Source of the DNA: Amylostereum areolatum
Lineage: Eukaryota > Basidiomycota > Agaricomycetes > Russulales > Stereaceae
Direction of reading: 5' to 3'
Assembly (NCBI GenBank): GCA_012932865.1
Contig: SAXG01000041.1
Location: 1-64,000, forward strand
Length of the DNA: 64,000 nucleotides
The translations under genes and the position numbers were made by a program. Each line of letters starts with the position of its first letter. The first letter of the stretch is position 1. Shown piece by piece: positions 11,000 to 20,900 of this stretch. The notes beneath the pieces are model-generated. The model saw nothing but the letters and a program-made list of their open reading frames with translations. It ran no database searches and was not told the DNA's origin.

Positions 11000-11420
11000 G
11001 ACTCCGTCCGTGATCTCCATCAATTGCACGAAATGGATATCCGTGAAAGATGTGTTCCCTCCCGGTAGAGTTTGGATAAAAGCTCCAGATCGACGCCATC
11101 GCGCATGCCACGCGTGTACCTTGCCTGCCAGGCATAGCACCCCTGCGCAGGCGAACAGTTCTCCGACACCGCTTCTTCGAGGCCACCGTCAATCTGAGTA
11201 CTTGGTCAGGACTCTTCTGCGGAACAGCCACAGCCTTGTGCGTATCAGGGTCGTAGATCGTTGGCACGATGTAGTACGTATTCCCACCGCGCTCGCCCGT
11301 CGGCGTGACGCTAAGCTTCTTCATCTCGGGCTAGACGTCGTGGAATTCGAGTCAGACGGGGTTGTACGGGATTCGCAAACCTAGACCTCGTCTTCCAGGT
11401 GTTCGGAGACCGTGCCTGCC
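11000..11420 (-). pseudogene. GST pseudogene with two nonsense codons
   Basis: Reading leftwards from about 11420: SPNTWKTR, then IPYNPV, a TGA, LEFHDV, a TAG, PEMKKLSVTPTGERGG, YYIVPTIYDPDTHKAV. This follows the N-terminal thioredoxin-fold half of the three intact GSTs in the window (SPNTWKIR..IPYETVWLE..MKQLGVPPT..RGG..YSVPTIYDPSTQKAV) residue by residue. The first stop sits where the others have the Trp of TVWLE; the second replaces a charged residue. Part of the exon junction is deleted and the alignment fades before the helical C-terminal domain. It lies between DUF6593 copies b and c on the opposite strand. Confidence 0.8.
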
Positions 11421-12084
11421 AGTTCTATTTTCCTCCAAGTTCAAGTTCGATGTTAGTATTGTAGAAGACGATAGGTTCAGAAATGACGGTAGAGGTGAGA
11501 GGGCTCTGTTTGCCATCGTTGCGTGGGCTTTGGATTCGATCTCTATATGTACATGTAGACGCGATTGCGACCGTGCCCGTTTGACTTGAGTCACTTGACC
11601 TTATTCATGAATCACGGGTGAGTACTTGAGTACTCTATTTGTGTGAACTCGTGACGTGGTGTGAAGGGCTAGTAAGACATCGTAGGCGTCGTCGAGTGGA
11701 AGTGGTGGCCATGGATCCCCCACGAAGGTGATGGTCCATTGTGATTGAGGATTGTTCTTCCTAGTCTCCCAGAGGCAGACGAGATAATTCGTCAACACTT
11801 CTCAAGTTCAGGATCCTCTTTAGTTCTTCCTCCCGCAGATGTACTTAAAAGGTACTTATATCCGATGTACCGAATGACTCGGTGGGTTTGAAAAATCTTG
11901 GCAACTGCGCAGTTGTCGTACTTGCATGCCACTTGTGACCGCGGTTGGATCTTTCGCAGGCTGCACGACACCCACTGCTATATATCTGCACGGCCTTCGT
12001 CATCGCCTTAGTTCCAGAAGTTCATACATCATAACCTCCGATTGACAGCCAGGTGGAGCGCCATCAAATTGAAGGAAGCTGAGG
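11421..12084. other. Intergenic, no gene recognised
   Basis: A 65-codon minus-strand frame at 11601-11798 looks somewhat protein-like but matches nothing I know. The right half is the duplicated upstream region of DUF6593 copy c. Confidence 0.3.
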
Positions 12085-12092
12085 TATATAAG
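12085..12092 (+). promoter_or_regulatory. TATA box of DUF6593 copy c
   Basis: TATATAAG in the same AGGTATATAAGATCC context as copy b, 131 bases before the ATG, followed by a GTGAGTCTTG..CCCAG element that I read as a 5' UTR intron ending four bases before the ATG region. Confidence 0.6.
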
Positions 12093-12215
12093 ATCCGCCC
12101 TTGACGCAGAGCTGTACTATCCCGTTTCTCCTCCTGATTCAGTGAGTCTTGTCATGTGAGCATGTCGAGACAGGTTCGTTGATGCACTGCATTTTTTTGC
12201 CGTCCACGCCCAGCG

Positions 12216-12917
12216 ATGCAGCGATTCTCTCAAAGCACGAACGAGTACAAAGACACGGAATTCGTCGACGACGACGGATACCCTGTCTTTCGTACCGTGA
12301 CGACCCCCAAGAGATTCGGCCCCAAAGACACCGCGATCGAGCACGCCACGACGGACACAGAGTCGAAGACGGCGGCCTGGGCGCCTGTTGCGGCAATCGA
12401 GTACCATGAGTGGAGGCCAACGCGGTTTCGGTTCCAAGGGAGGGACGTGGAGTTCAACAAGTATATGGAGAAGAAAGGGTGGTGGGGAGGGTGCGTATAT
12501 TCGCCACGCTGGCGCCGACGAGCACTCGAACTAATTCACGTCACAGGAAGTGGAGGTTCATCGCTGAGAGTGGGCGCGCGTACTCCTGGTCCACGAACTC
12601 GACCCCATTTCGCGTTCGTCCATAGTCCGCCTCCGACACCGTCCGGTCACTGATGGTGCAGACCTGAACAGCTCACGTTCGACGACAAACGCGAGGTCGG
12701 AAGCTACCACCACCGATCGTTGGGGATATTGAACGAGAAACACCCAGCGTATCTGGAGTTGCACGCAGACGCGGTGGAGAATTTGGAGGAGATATTGATG
12801 ACGTTGGTGTACTTGCTATATCGGGAGGAGCAGCAGAACACTGCGAGTGCGAGTGCGGCGGCCGGTGCAAGTGCGAGTGCGAGTGCAGCATCGGCGGCGG
12901 CAGCGGCGGCGTGCTGA
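12216..12917 (+). CDS. DUF6593 protein, copy c (intact)
   Basis: Exons 12216-12490, 12547-12613 and 12672-12917 join in phase to 195 residues. Introns are GTGCGT..CACAG and GTTCGT..AACAG. The domain runs from MQRFSQSTNEYKDTEF through AAIEYHEWRPTRFRFQGRDV, KWRFIAESGRAYSW and VGSYHHRSLG to NLEEILMTLVYLLY. It ends with an Ala/Ser-rich simple-sequence tail of about 25 residues and a terminal cysteine. This is the reference intact copy against which the indels in b, f and g can be counted. It is the downstream member of a tandem pair with copy b. Function unknown. Confidence 0.9.
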
Positions 12918-13421
12918 GTGTTGATCCCAGATTTCGACTGGCGTACTCCCCGTCACTCGTCACCTATAATATATATCCATCGCTACGTGGCGTTATCCAG
13001 AAGAGGTTGGGCGAGTGGCCTATGGAAGCTTCAATCCTCCGCAAAGATGAACCGGTGGTTCTGAGATGTCTAAGTATCTGGAAAATATGGCGCACAAGGG
13101 GTCGAAGAGGGAGGAAACGTCGGGCACGCCGTTCATGGAGTTAGAGTCCCCACTGCATGGACGTTGGAAGATATTGGGGGAAACGTGCCTGCAGTGTAAC
13201 GACGGATGAGGATGGGTTTTTAGGTGACCGATCCTACCATAGTGAGTCAGATCAATTTAAACCCAAAAATCGAAAAATGAAGCACAACTACCCTTCGACA
13301 TCTAGCTGACTAATTCGAGCACGCTCAAGGGATTGATGGAGGTCACCCTCCCGCGCAGATAAAGCTATAAGTCCAGGAGTCTGAGTGCTGATCATCAGAA
13401 TCAACCCAAGCAACCCCCACA
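12918..13421. other. Intergenic between DUF6593 copy c and GST 1
   Basis: No gene recognised. It must contain the promoter of the GST at 13422; no clear TATA box, only AT-rich sequence around 13250-13290. Confidence 0.35.
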
Positions 13422-14236
13422 ATGCCGAGCACCAAACTTACCTTCTACGATATCACGCGTATTGGAAACCTCGCCAGTCGCCCCTGCTCCCCCAATACCT
13501 GGAAAATAAGGTTAGTTTTCCCCAAGGGCCTGCCCACGGTTCCCCGTTTACAACATGTGACGACTTCAGGTACATCCTGAACATCAAAAAGATTCCGTAC
13601 GAGACCGTCTGGCTCGAGATGCCTGATGTCGAGCCGACCCTGAAGCAGCTCGGCGTGCCCCCCACATCCATCCGCGGCGGGAAACCGTTCTACTCCGTAC
13701 CCACGATCTACGACCCGTCAACGCAGAAATCCGTGACGGATACCATCCAGATACTGATCTACCTCGAGGACCAATACCCAGAGTACACGCCTATGCTCTT
13801 CCCCAAGGCCTCGCGTCCGCTGCAGACGGCGTTCACCGACACCCTCTTCGCGAGCGTTTTCGAGCGCGCGATCCCTGATATACTGTTCGGGATCCACGAC
13901 CGTCTCTGTCCCCGCTCGCAGACGTACTTCCGTGAGTCGCGCGAGCGGTGGATCGGGAAACGGTTGGAGGAGGTTCCGGCGGACGGGGAGGAGTGCCAGC
14001 GGGTGATCGGTGCCTTTGAGACGGTCGGACGATGGATGGACATGAACGGCGGGGGGTCGGTGTGGATGATGGGTGCATCAATGTCATTTTCTGACGTTGC
14101 GGTTGCGGCGGCGTTGATGTCGATCGAGAGGGTGGTTGGGAGCGAGGGGGACATGTGGGTGGCGATAAAGGAGGCCGAGGGCGGACGGTGGGCGAGGTTC
14201 CTGCAAAGATTTGGAGAGTGGCAGACCGTAGTGTGA
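13422..14236 (+). CDS. Glutathione S-transferase 1, etherase/UstS-like
   Basis: Exon 1 13422-13510 and exon 2 13570-14236, split by a 59-base intron inside an Arg codon, give 251 residues. The N-terminal thioredoxin-like domain shows KLTFYDI, SPNTWKIR, IPYETVWLE, GGKPFYSVPTIYDP and an SDTxQ-like VTDTIQ; the C-terminal helical domain has DRLCPRSQTYFRESRERW and the conserved SFSDVAVAAAL. This is the pattern of fungal GSTs related to bacterial beta-etherases and to UstS, cytosolic enzymes conjugating or cleaving aromatic and toxic substrates with glutathione. Substrate cannot be inferred. It is about 80% alike by eye to GST 2 at 25086 over the N-terminal half, and has the same intron position. 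Confidence 0.88.
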
Positions 14237-14998
14237 TCTGCCGTTGTACGCGTCTGTGGTCCTGTTTTTTTTTACGAAGGACAAGTGACGACAACACGAA
14301 TCTTGGGTTTGCGCACCTGTTACTAGCAGCTTGTCGCGAGTGGGGAAAGGACTCAAAGTGAAAAATGTCAACTTGAAGTCCACGGAGACCACATTGTCCC
14401 AAAGATCAGTGTCATAAGGTAGTCTCCCGTGGCCGGACTTCAAAAGAAGATAGTCGAGATAGTCGTTCTGTTTAGTCGTAATTGAGCAGCGTTCACCAGT
14501 GATGAATACTATTCACAGCGAGAGCCTACATTGAGCGTGAAAGGAAGCGTCGAAACTCGCAAGAAAACACCAAGAGAAATGAGAGTATACCACGAGGGTG
14601 TACTGAGGGATGTCTGATACTAATAGGCCCGGGAACGAGGTCGATGTCGGCTGGCAGACGGAGGATGCCAAGTCGCGTCACAGCACGTCACCGCAGTCAC
14701 GGCATCGACGGTCACCATGTGACTCTTCCACCTGAGCCCAGACTCCTCCGGCGGACTATGACCTACTTGGACTGAACTACAGTCACTGTATGTGCGGGTG
14801 ACAGTGAGTGACTTGAGCTGGTAAGTAAAGTATATAGACGTCGTCTTTCGGTCTTCCTGATTGAAGTTTGTTTCAAGTTTGTTTCTTAACGGTACCATTA
14901 CATAATTCGTGATAGGGTTAAGGTTATCCTTTACGTGAAGTATTTCGTCCGCCTTCTTGCAAGCTCCAATATCGACCAACTTGTCGAGGTGGCGAAAC
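14237..14998. other. Intergenic, no gene recognised
   Basis: Nothing convincing between the GST stop and the start of the F-box-like remnant. The last 60 bases resemble sequence immediately upstream of a translation start rather than coding sequence. Confidence 0.35.
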
Positions 14999-15343
14999 AT
15001 GGATTCGCTCCCAATAGAACTTCAAATCGACATCCTCGGGCTCGCCACGCCCGTCCCTGGCCTCCTCGATGTAACCCCCAGTCCCGACGACCCATTCTTT
15101 CCCGACGCAACGCGACACCCTCATTCGACATCTCCACAAATCTCTCCCCAACCGTCGCGCTCTCGCTCTCGTCTCCCACACGTACAACGCGATAGCCACC
15201 CCCATCCTCTTCGCATTCCTCCTCGTATATAACTAGTCTACATCGCGCCCGCGGGCGTTGCTGAACCCGTCCAATGCCGCTTTCATCCGCCATGTTGTCG
15301 TCGACTTTTCCCTGCACTTCCGCGCGTCCCTCGACCACGATGC

Positions 15344-15763
15344 TGTCACGGATCGCTCCATTTCTTTCTTCGTTTGCAGACCTTGTACACGCGACGCATC
15401 ACGGCACATGACTTTCCTTCGCATCACATGCTCCAACGACGTCATTGCCCGGACTTCCGAATGGCGTTCCGTATCCTTATCTATGACATCATTGCTCCGG
15501 ACCTCTGTCCTCCTCCCCATGACTCCTTTCTTATTGTTCCCCCCGCTCGCACCACTATCGCATCGCATCGCACCATCGTTCCCACTTGTATATAAGGACA
15601 GTATCCCTCTTCCCTTTTCCTCAGACTGTCCATCTCGTCATACGGTACTGTAGCGCACGTTGCACTACCCTAGACCCCGGCACTCTCGAATCTATTCTCT
15701 TCTCGCTCCTCCCATCGTCGCGACTTAGGCGGTTCATCGGTCTCATAAACTGCGTTTCTGACA
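15344..15763 (+). repeat. 5' long terminal repeat
   Basis: TG..CA-bounded 420-base repeat. TATATAAG at 15589-15596 and an initiator-like TCAG at 15621-15624 define the promoter; the predicted transcript start at A15623 makes U3 about 279 bases and R plus U5 about 141 bases. Confidence 0.95.
15589..15596 (+). promoter_or_regulatory. LTR TATA box
   Basis: TATATAAG, 34 bases before an initiator-like TCAG whose A is at 15623. The identical motif in the 3' LTR is at 22263-22270. Confidence 0.7.
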
Positions 15764-15765
15764 CC

Positions 15766-15775
15766 TGGACAGTCT
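15766..15775 (+). other. Primer-binding site complementary to own RNA 5' end
   Basis: TGGACAGTCT begins three bases after the last base of the 5' LTR. It is the exact reverse complement of AGACTGTCCA at 15623-15632, the predicted first ten bases of the transcript. This is the arrangement of Tf1-type self-priming, where the RNA folds back and its own cleaved 5' end primes minus-strand synthesis. I see no conventional tRNA-Met-type site. Confidence 0.7.
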
Positions 15776-16971
15776 ACCCCTACGCCTACCTCGCACCCCT
15801 CTCTCCATCTACCTCTGCCGTCTCTACGACGTTAAAAACTCCCACCACGGACCTCCCGAACGCACCGGTTTTCCTCCCGTTCAACGGAAAGCCGATCACC
15901 CCCCGCGACGACGCACCACTCCCCTACCCTTGGTCCGACGCCGTCACCGTCAACTGCCTCGTCCCCGTACAGAACCTCTGCAAGAAAGATCCCTGGACCG
16001 CGCACGGCCTCAACTTCCGCATCTTCGAGTGGAGGTGGCACAAGGATCACGGTACTGTCGTCCTCGCCCTATACGTCCGGATCACTACGTGCATCAACGT
16101 AGATCTCGAACGCCTTGAATTCACCCTCCACGCCCCCACCTACCACACATACCTCATCCAGGACGCCCCCAACCCGATCCTCCAAACCAGTTTCACCTCC
16201 GTCTCCCAGTTTAACCGCCGGACCCCCGAATCCACCCCGCCACCAGTCCTCCGTCCCACCATCAAGGGTAAGACCCTTCGTCGCCGCCACCACGAACATA
16301 AGATCCGCCAGGCAGTAAAAGCCGGCTACCTCACCAAGAAACTCCTCGGCCGTCGCCCCATCGCGGCGGACTTCTTCTAGACCATCATCACGTCCTCCAC
16401 AGCCCCTCGTCCCCCCACTCCGAACCTCCCCCCAGGCATTTTTCGAGACTACTGTCCCGAAGAATACTATATCCTCACCTCGCAGCAGACTAAGGAATCC
16501 GTACGTTGGCTGCACGACGAACCAAACCGGCAACGTCGAGACTGGTACTTCGACGACCGTGACGAACAACCCTACGTCGAAGAATCGGATTTTGCCACCG
16601 CTGCGGACGTTCTACAGCGCTTCCTGAACCCCCCTCCGACCAACTCGCCCCCACCCCGTCGACGTACTGTAATCGAAGTCCCAGAAGGGATCAACCACAA
16701 CGACACAACTGGGAAGTGGTACGCCTATAGACGGAACAAGAACGGAACCCCAGGACGATCAGTAGTTGAGTGGCAGCCCACTTCGTTCAGTCCCGTCCAA
16801 GATCACTGGTCGTGGCATCATAACCAGCAATTCCTCACCCCCGCCGACTTCCTTGTCGCAAAACAAGTTGAGGACGAAGTTGAAGAAGCAGAAGAACGCC
16901 GACGAGAAACCCTACGCCGCCTTGATCAAGAACTCGCCCAATCCCTCACCGTCCCCCTTCCCTTCGACAAG
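15776..16971 (+). other. ATG-free open leader before gag
   Basis: From the predicted transcript start (15623) to the gag ATG (16972) there is no ATG in any frame over 1,349 bases. The gag frame is open throughout except for one TAG at 16378-16380. The implied peptide is protein-like, with a segment HGLNFRIFEWRWHKDHGTVV before the stop and, after it, a glutamate/arginine-rich coiled-coil-like stretch just before Gag. The TAG sits in CTTCTTCTAG, which also resembles a 3' splice site, with a GGTAAGA donor-like sequence at 16267-16273, but that splice would break the gag frame. Whether the leader is translated, and from what codon, is not known. Confidence 0.6.
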
Positions 16972-17997
16972 ATGTCCGATGCCGAATCCAAACCTGCCGT
17001 CTCCAAGCGGGAGATCGGCCCCAAGCCAAAGCCATTCAAAGGCGATAGACGCGACACCCTCCGATTCTCCCTCGAGCTCCGCATGTTCCTGCGCGTTAAC
17101 AAAGATGTTTATGCCACAGATGACGCCAAGATGATGCTCCTCCTCAGCCTGATGGAGGACGACACGGCGAAAGCCTGGGCCACGCATCGCCGCATGGAAC
17201 TCTTCGCCGACGAAGACGAGAAGGAAGACGCCGACACCCTCGACCCCACGCCCCCAACACTCCACTATAGCTCCTACAAAGAGCTCTTCGAGAGGTTTGG
17301 CAAAGACTTCGTGCCCGTCGATCCGAAGATAGAGGCTCAGCGTAAGATCAACGAGCTCGCAATGACCACCCGGGACGTCACTGACTTTATCACCGAGTTT
17401 GAGATGCTGGCAACCATGTCAGCATACGACGACGAGGCGCTAATCCACTTTTTCAAGAAGGGACTTCAGCGTGACCTCGGCAAGCAGGTGGCCCGGTCGT
17501 ACCCGTTCCCCACCAAGCTCGCGGAGTGGAAGGAGCGCGCCCGCCGCATCAACCACCAGTGGCTCGAAGAGAACCCGGAGAGGAAGAGCAGTCAGTCCAA
17601 GGGGGCTGTCGCGCTCACCTCAAACGGTTCGACCAACGACTCCTCGTCGCGCCGAGTTGGCGCCTTCACCAACACCTCGACCCGCCCTGCAAAGCTGACG
17701 GACGACGAGCGCGCAAAGATGATGCGCGAAGGCAAGTGCTTCATGTGTCGACAAGCCGGTCACGTCTCTCGCGACTGCCCCAACCGCGATTCGAGCGCGC
17801 GACGGGTGGGCGCAGTAGAGACTGGGTCCAAGGCCCCTCCCCTGCCGACGAACACGGCTCCGTCCACTGCGAAAGCAGCTCCCGACCCATCCAAAACCAT
17901 CGCGGCGATCACTCGCCAGCTGAAGGATCTGGACGCGGAAGGCAAGGAGCAGGCAGTAGCACTGTTGAAGGACATCCTGGAATCGCAGGATTTTTGA
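16972..17997 (+). CDS. gag: Gag polyprotein
   Basis: 341 residues from the first ATG of the predicted transcript. Residues about 20-190 form the retrotransposon Gag capsid-type helical domain, with KPFKGDRRDTLRFSLELRMF and the segment around YKELFERFGKDF. A single CCHC zinc knuckle, CFMCRQAGHVSRDC, lies at residues 256-269. The C-terminus is Ala/Pro/Thr-rich and ends ESQDF. The product should form the cytoplasmic particle that packages the element RNA. The frame continues upstream without ATG (see leader). It ends at a TGA preceded by a T5 run; pol lies in the -1 frame. Confidence 0.93.
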   Translation: MSDAESKPAVSKREIGPKPKPFKGDRRDTLRFSLELRMFLRVNKDVYATDDAKMMLLLSLMEDDTAKAWATHRRMELFADEDEKEDADTLDPTPPTLHYSSYKELFERFGKDFVPVDPKIEAQRKINELAMTTRDVTDFITEFEMLATMSAYDDEALIHFFKKGLQRDLGKQVARSYPFPTKLAEWKERARRINHQWLEENPERKSSQSKGAVALTSNGSTNDSSSRRVGAFTNTSTRPAKLTDDERAKMMREGKCFMCRQAGHVSRDCPNRDSSARRVGAVETGSKAPPLPTNTAPSTAKAAPDPSKTIAAITRQLKDLDAEGKEQAVALLKDILESQDF

Positions 17998-20900
17998 AAC
18001 GCCCCCCAGTCGCGTCGTCTGGTGGAGGCAAGGGACTTTTGGTATCATCGTCGAATCGTTTCGCTGTATTATCATCCATGCATACCTGTGAGCAATCGTA
18101 TCCCCCGTGTTTGTATCTGTCTACTGTCACCAAGAACAGGCAAACACCATCGATCACGCTCAAAGTCAAGCTGATCGGACGAGTTACCAAAAGAGAAATT
18201 GACGCAGACGCGCTGCTTGATAGCGGCGCAGAAGGAATTATCCTGAACCGAAGCTTCGTTGAACGCAAGAAGCTTACCACAAGAAAACTAGAAAACCCGT
18301 TCCCCGTGCGTAATGTGGACGGCACCGAGAACATCATGGGCTGGGTACGCGACACAACGACCCAGCGGATCCGGATATACTCGCAAGATTCAAAGGCGTA
18401 CCATGAGGAAGAAGCTGAGTTCTTCATCACCGACATCGGCGATCATGACATGATCCTTGGAACAGACTGGCTTGATGAGCACAATCCCACCATAGACTGG
18501 CAACGAGACCGTGTTGACATGCTCCGCTGCCCCCCCTCATGCACTCTGTCCAAACCTCCTGTGACAAACCTCGCGACCAAGCCACGGAGACCATCATCGG
18601 TCCAATCACAGCGTAAGGTTGAAGCAGGTAAAACCCCGAGGACACCTCTCGTTTTGGACGATCCCTTCCCAGAGCCGACATATGTGTCCTGGACCCCAGT
18701 CCCCACTTATGTTATTCCTGCACGCAGAGTCAAAGGTGTTCGCGTCCGCACGGTCCATCGCTCCCCTCTACCCGCACAACTCTTCACTGAAGACGACGAC
18801 GAGCGGCCCATGGTATTCCGAGACTGGGAGATCAATGGACTACGCCACGCCGGAATCCTCCCTGAAACCGACGGTCCTAATCCAGATGCAGTACCTATCC
18901 GCGCGGGCTTTACAAAAGCACAGGAGCTTGCAGAGCATTCAAAAGAGAACGCACGCCCGCAAACCTTTGAAGACTTAGTCCCCCCGCCGTACCGCGACTT
19001 CGCGCCTGTATTCGACAAAAAAACCTCCGAGCGACTTCCTGACCGACGACCATGGGACCATGCTATCGACATGAAAGACGGCTTTGAACCCAAACCGTGC
19101 AAAATCTACCCCCTCTCACCTTCCGAGCAGATCGAACTCGACACCTTCCTCGACGACCACCTGAAGAAGGGCTATATCCGCCCATCGAAGTCACCTCAGG
19201 CGAGTCCGTTCTTCTTTGTGAAGAAAAAGGATGGAAAGCTGCGTCCCGTACAGGACTATCGAGAACTAAACAAGGGCACTGTCAAGAACGAATACCCCTT
19301 GCCACTGATCTCTGAAATTGTCGACCGTCTCAAAGGTGCAAAGATCTTCTCCAAGATGGATGTCCGCTGGGGCTACAACAATGTCCGCATCAAGGAAGGC
19401 GACGAGTGGAAGGCTGCGTTCAAGACGAATCGCGGTCTCTTCGAACCTACGGTGATGTTTTTCGGGCTTATGAACTCCCCTGCGACATTTCAGGCAATGA
19501 TGAATGAACTGTTCAAGGATCTCATCGACTCGGGCAAGGTCATCATCTACATGGACGACATCTTGGTGTTCACTCGCACCATGAACGAACACCGTGCCAT
19601 AGTGCGGCAGGTTCTGCAGCGTTTGCAAGACAACGACCTCTTCCTCAAACCGGAGAAATGCGTCTTTGAGCAAGACTCTGTCGAATACCTCGGACTCATC
19701 ATCTCGCACGACAAGATCGCTATGGACCCCGTCAAGGTAGCAGGTATTCAGGACTGGCCGATACCACGAACGGTCAAAGATGTGCAATCCTTCCTCGGCT
19801 TTGGCAACTTCTACCGACGTTTCATCAAGGACTTCTCCAAGGTTGCACGACCTCTATTTGACCTGACAAAGAAGGACTGCACATGGGACTGGTCGACGGA
19901 CTGCCAAACTGCGTTTGACGCACTGAAAGCTACGTTTACTTCCTCCCCCGTCTTGGTCATGCCTGACCCAAAGAAGCCTTACCTCGTTGAAGTCGATGCC
20001 TCGGACTTTGCTACTGGAGGTATACTCTCGCAGAAAGGCGACGACGGTCACTGGCATCCAGTGGCGTATCTGTCCAAGGCCCTATCGGAACCGGAACGGA
20101 ACTACGACATCTACGACAAGGAGCTACTTGCGATCATCCGTGCGCTTGAAGCCTGGCACCACTACCTCGAAGGCGCCCCCGACACCGTCGAAATCTGGAC
20201 AGATCACAAGAACCTGGAGCACTTCAAGACGGCACAGAAGCTGAGCCGCCGACAGGCACGTTGGGCTCTATTCCTCACTCGATTTGACTTCTCGCTCGTT
20301 CATAAACCAGGAATTTCCCACCGCCCGGATCCAATGTCTCGACGACCCGATCACAAGGATGGTGTTGAAAACGACAACAAGGAGCGCGTCTTGCTTGACC
20401 CCAAGTACTTCCAAGTATGCGCAACAAGGCCAGGAGCAGTAACCTCCCTCGGTGATGTCGAACTCCGACGACGTATCCGCGACTGCAAAACCAAGGACAT
20501 CGAGGTCGTTCAAGCCCTGGACGCCATCTTACGAAACGGACCACGTACACTCGTCAAGAACCTTCAAGAGTGGAACTACGAAGAAGGCCTGGTCCTGTTT
20601 AGAGGAAAGGTATATGTCCCTGCGGATGACGAGTTGCGACGCGACATTGTCAAAATGTACCATGAATCGCCCCTGGCTGGACACCCCGGTCGCTTCAAGA
20701 CTTACGAGCTTGTGAGTCGTGAATATTGGTGGCCTGGCATGTCTGTCTTTGTCCGCGACTTTGTAGCAGGATGCGCAACCTGCCAGTCGACGAAGACACA
20801 GAGCAGCCGACCCCACGTCGACATGATCCCAAACGAAGTACCCGATCGACCATTTGGCGTCATCTCCACCGACTTCATCGTTGAACTCCCTGACTGCGAA

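Noticed and set aside
15586..16380. A 264-codon protein starting inside the LTR
   Set aside because: Its first codon is TTG at 15586, upstream of the predicted transcript start, and the frame contains no ATG. I treat the frame as a Gag-frame leader instead of a separate gene.
16267..16380. Intron removing the TAG from the retrotransposon leader
   Set aside because: Donor and acceptor look fair, but the 113-base removal puts the following sequence out of the Gag frame and reaches a stop soon after; mentioned only as a possibility.
17526..17990. Pol starting at 17526 with 155 extra residues
   Set aside because: This part overlaps clear Gag coding including the zinc knuckle, and its translation has no family resemblance; it is only the open extension of the pol frame.
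17985..18000. Canonical -1 frameshift heptamer at the gag-pol junction
   Set aside because: In the Gag reading frame the bases are GAT TTT TGA, which does not give X XXY YYZ; only a simple T-run slip is supported.
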